The notes under the pieces were generated by a model. That model worked only from the letters and a program-made list of their open reading frames with translations. It was not told where the DNA came from and ran no database searches. Made by a program: the position numbers and the translations under genes. From Oceanobacillus arenosus (lineage in GTDB: Bacteria; Bacillota; Bacilli; Bacillales; Amphibacillaceae), in the NCBI RefSeq assembly GCF_003369575.1, contig NZ_PIOC01000014.1:125829-189828 (forward strand): DNA of 64,000 nt, read 5' to 3'. Each line of letters starts with the position of its first letter. Within the stretch, counting starts at the first letter, position 1. Shown one piece after another: positions 62,281-64,000 of the stretch.

Positions 62281-63463
62281 CAAATTAGTTACGTTGATTC
62301 GTTAAATCAACTCTCTAAGTCGCCTTAGAGTTCAGACCATATCTTACACTTTAGAGTGCCCTCGCGCTTCGGGATCACTTAACCCCTACTCTACTCGCTT
62401 CCACTAAGAATCTAGCATGCTTTCGATGGTCGTTGAACCTTCTCCCTTTAAGGAGCTTGGCTGCTGATTGTCTCTATCCACTAGCTGTTTTTAAGCGTTC
62501 ACGCTTACCGTTTCCAGTTACGTTGTAGCCAGCAAGTCATGTATGATGCTTTTAACACTATCAAGATTATTAATAATGTCATCTGCCGAAAAAGGGACAA
62601 TCCGATATCCATTTTTACGAGCTATCTCATTTTTTAGTTGGTCAATTTGCAATCTTTATAACTGCCAGTCTAATGGTTCGGGATAAAATTTAGGATTGGC
62701 ATGCCAGTAATCTCCATCGCATTCAATAATTATGTTGTAATCAGAAAATAGAAAATCGAATTGTCTTTTATCTAAGATGAAAGAATATATATTACATCAA
62801 TTACTTTTCGATATTCGTCTCTTGAAAGACTCGTTTCTCCATTTGCTTTAACGTCGCACTGCGTATTTTTTCAATAGTTTCTTCACTATAGATACCAGTT
62901 TTACCACTATTCCATGAAGGTGTATTGTTCTTTCTTCTTGTTTTTGCGGTCTTTGCGATAATGTTATTAATATGAGTCTTTCTCTCTTTTTTACTCATCG
63001 ATTCATGCCATGCTGTTGTTTTGGTTGACCTATGTGGCCTTGTTCTTGTATCAAATTTAGACCCACATTCAACACATACGAGAGGCTTTCCTTTGCTTTT
63101 GCATGAACGACTACAATACATCTCAGGTTTACCTCTATATAGTCCCACAGTTCTTTCACAAAGTTCGTATACACATTCTAAGTCTTCAAGTAGATAATAA
63201 TGAGTTAAAAGGTATTTTTCTAGTGTTAAACCATGATAATTTATTAAATGCGATGTAAATCGACCTTGTTTGTTATGAGATATTTTGAATCCACAAATTT
63301 TACATTCATGAGATTATTTTGCATCATATGATTTCAAAGTCACTCACCTCAAATTTATTATAAAAACACTATACCAAACTTGGATGTTATTGACCCTGTA
63401 TTATCATAAAGATTTCCCAGCAATTCACGAGGTTTATTTATAGACGAAGCACTATGCTAATTT
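62281..63463 (-). ncRNA. group I intron in nrdJ
   Basis: 1,183 nt. The 5' exon ends in U and the intron ends in G. The exon end AGACGUGGU pairs with the guide sequence GCUUCGUCU (63442-63450), giving a U.G pair at the splice site. GUGC just within the intron can pair with the 3' exon GCAC (P10). Core strings on the minus strand: AATCAGCAGCCAAGC (62455-62469), TTCAACGACCA (62427-62437) and AAGATATGGTCTGAAC (62330-62345), the last two supplying P7. Splicing restores an uninterrupted reductase frame. Group II features (GTGYG start) are absent. Confidence 0.92.
62518..63343 (-). pseudogene. decayed intron homing endonuclease (Vsr-like/EDxHD type)
   Basis: Starts with GTG at 63343 after GAGGTGA. 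Stop at codon 10. Readable zinc-finger-like segments follow (HECKICGFKISHNKQGRFTS; MYCSRSCKSKG; CVECGSKF). The frame then ends at 62801 and, after a frameshift with apparent loss of sequence, resumes as DKRQFDFLFSDYNIIIECDG, then DYWHANP. A further stop precedes RLQIDQLKNEIARKNGY and RIVPFSADDI, ending at 62518. The ECDGDYWH block is the catalytic part of very-short-patch-repair-like homing endonucleases. At least three lesions make it non-functional, so the intron is probably no longer self-mobile. Confidence 0.8.
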
Positions 63464-64000
63464 ACCACGTCTTGAACCACCTTGTTCCACTAAATGAGTC
63501 AGTTTAGCAATATCATCTAGCCATGAAACAGATCCAGATGATTTTCCATTTACACCTCTTGCCAATGTATTTCTAGGTCGTAGTGTAGAACCATTCGTCC
63601 CTACTCCGCCACCTCGACTCATAATTTCCATTACCTGTTTGCGATGATCGGAAATTCCTTCCCGTGAGTCTTTCACATATGGCATTACATAACAATTAAA
63701 ATAAGTTACATCGGTTTTTGCCCCAGCACCGTAAAGTACTCGTCCTGCTGGGATGAAATTTAAATCAGCAAGCTCTTTATTAAATATCTTGAACCACTTT
63801 TCCTGGTTTTCCTTCGTTTCTTCCACACTGGCAAGTCCCGTTGCATTACGCTTGGCAATTTGTTCATAATAAACTTCTAATGGTTTATCAATAACATCTA
63901 ACGATCGTTTAATAATTCCAGAAGAGGCCTCCGCTTCATCATCTAATACAGGAATAAACTCTGGGTCAACAGCGATATCTGCCATATTGTTTTCCCAATC
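63464..64000 (-). CDS. nrdJ: coenzyme-B12-dependent ribonucleotide reductase, 5' exon (partial)
   Basis: Upstream part of the same gene; the frame is open to the right edge of the window. An ATG at 63985 is internal, because the preceding codons (DWENN) continue the family N-terminal domain, which needs over 100 more residues. Visible: IPAGRVLYGAGAKTDVTYFN followed by the conserved cysteine of NCYVMP, then the MSRGGGVGTNGSTLRPR loop. It ends SRRG at the intron boundary. Gene symbol from family resemblance. Confidence 0.9.

Noticed and set aside
60514-62283. nrdJ as two independent genes or a frameshifted pseudogene
   Set aside because: The two parts join in phase at the group I splice sites (SRRG with AQMI); catalytic residues are intact.
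62660-62690. Partial similarity of the intron to the GGGGTCTTACAGCC repeat family (GCCAGTCTAATGGTTCGGG)
   Set aside because: Only about half the positions agree, and the stretch is accounted for by the endonuclease relic.
62281-63463. Group II intron or intein in nrdJ
   Set aside because: No GTGYG start, domain V or reverse transcriptase. Stop codons occur directly after the 5' exon, which excludes an intein. Group I core and pairing fit throughout.

Overview
The window is a low-GC, spore-forming Firmicute chromosome, most likely Bacillaceae. Gene content and order follow the Bacillus subtilis yqx-yqi-yqh-spoIIIA region closely, and the protein flavour suggests the Oceanobacillus/Virgibacillus group (genus is inference). 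Nearly all genes lie on the minus strand. Five gene calls on the plus strand are rnz, an aldehyde dehydrogenase, a Prli42-like microprotein, a YqzF-like protein with a following aspartokinase, and yqhP.

From left to right: the sporulation operon dacF-spoIIAA-spoIIAB-sigF; nucleoside salvage (deoB, punA, pdp); xerD-yqzK-fur, with a strong promoter and a perfect PerR-type box before fur; spoIIM; an EndoQ-like nuclease; nudF; a HesB-like protein; rnz with a coupled aldehyde dehydrogenase; DNA polymerase IV; an M20 peptidase; Prli42; yqjA; brxB; and the branched-chain 2-oxoacid dehydrogenase operon bcd-lpdV-bkdAA-bkdAB-bkdB, which lacks ptb and buk. Next come yqzF and aspartokinase, spo0A-spoIVB-recN-argR-tlyA, then ispA-xseB-xseA-folD-nusB-yqhY-accC-accB, the eight-gene spoIIIA operon (AA to AH) with a near-consensus SigE promoter, efp, an Xaa-Pro peptidase, yqhR, yqhP, yqhO and mntR.

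The exceptional part is 50143-60493. It is a complete Tn7-like transposon of 10,351 bp bounded by 5-bp direct repeats (TCCAG). It carries tnsA, tnsB, tnsC and a large TnsD/TniQ gene, plus cargo: an ECF sigma factor with its DUF4179-type anti-sigma factor and a membrane protein of unknown function. The end beside tnsA has four abutting 20-bp repeats; the other end has more widely spaced copies, the same asymmetry as Tn7. The insertion lies 20 bp beyond the stop codon of a coenzyme-B12-dependent ribonucleotide reductase gene (nrdJ). It separates that gene from its own terminator, which now sits 10 kb away next to mntR. I do not know nrdJ as a described Tn7 attachment site.

The same nrdJ gene is also interrupted by a 1,183-nt group I intron with a clear P1 helix, a U.G pair at the splice site, a P10 pairing and a conserved catalytic core. 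Inside it is a decayed homing endonuclease gene. The rest of nrdJ runs off the right edge of the window.

Several intergenic regions carry dispersed short repeats. I can distinguish three families: a MITE-like element with terminal inverted repeats, a roughly 60-bp hairpin element, and a GGGGTCTTACAGCC-type element found at gene 3' ends.
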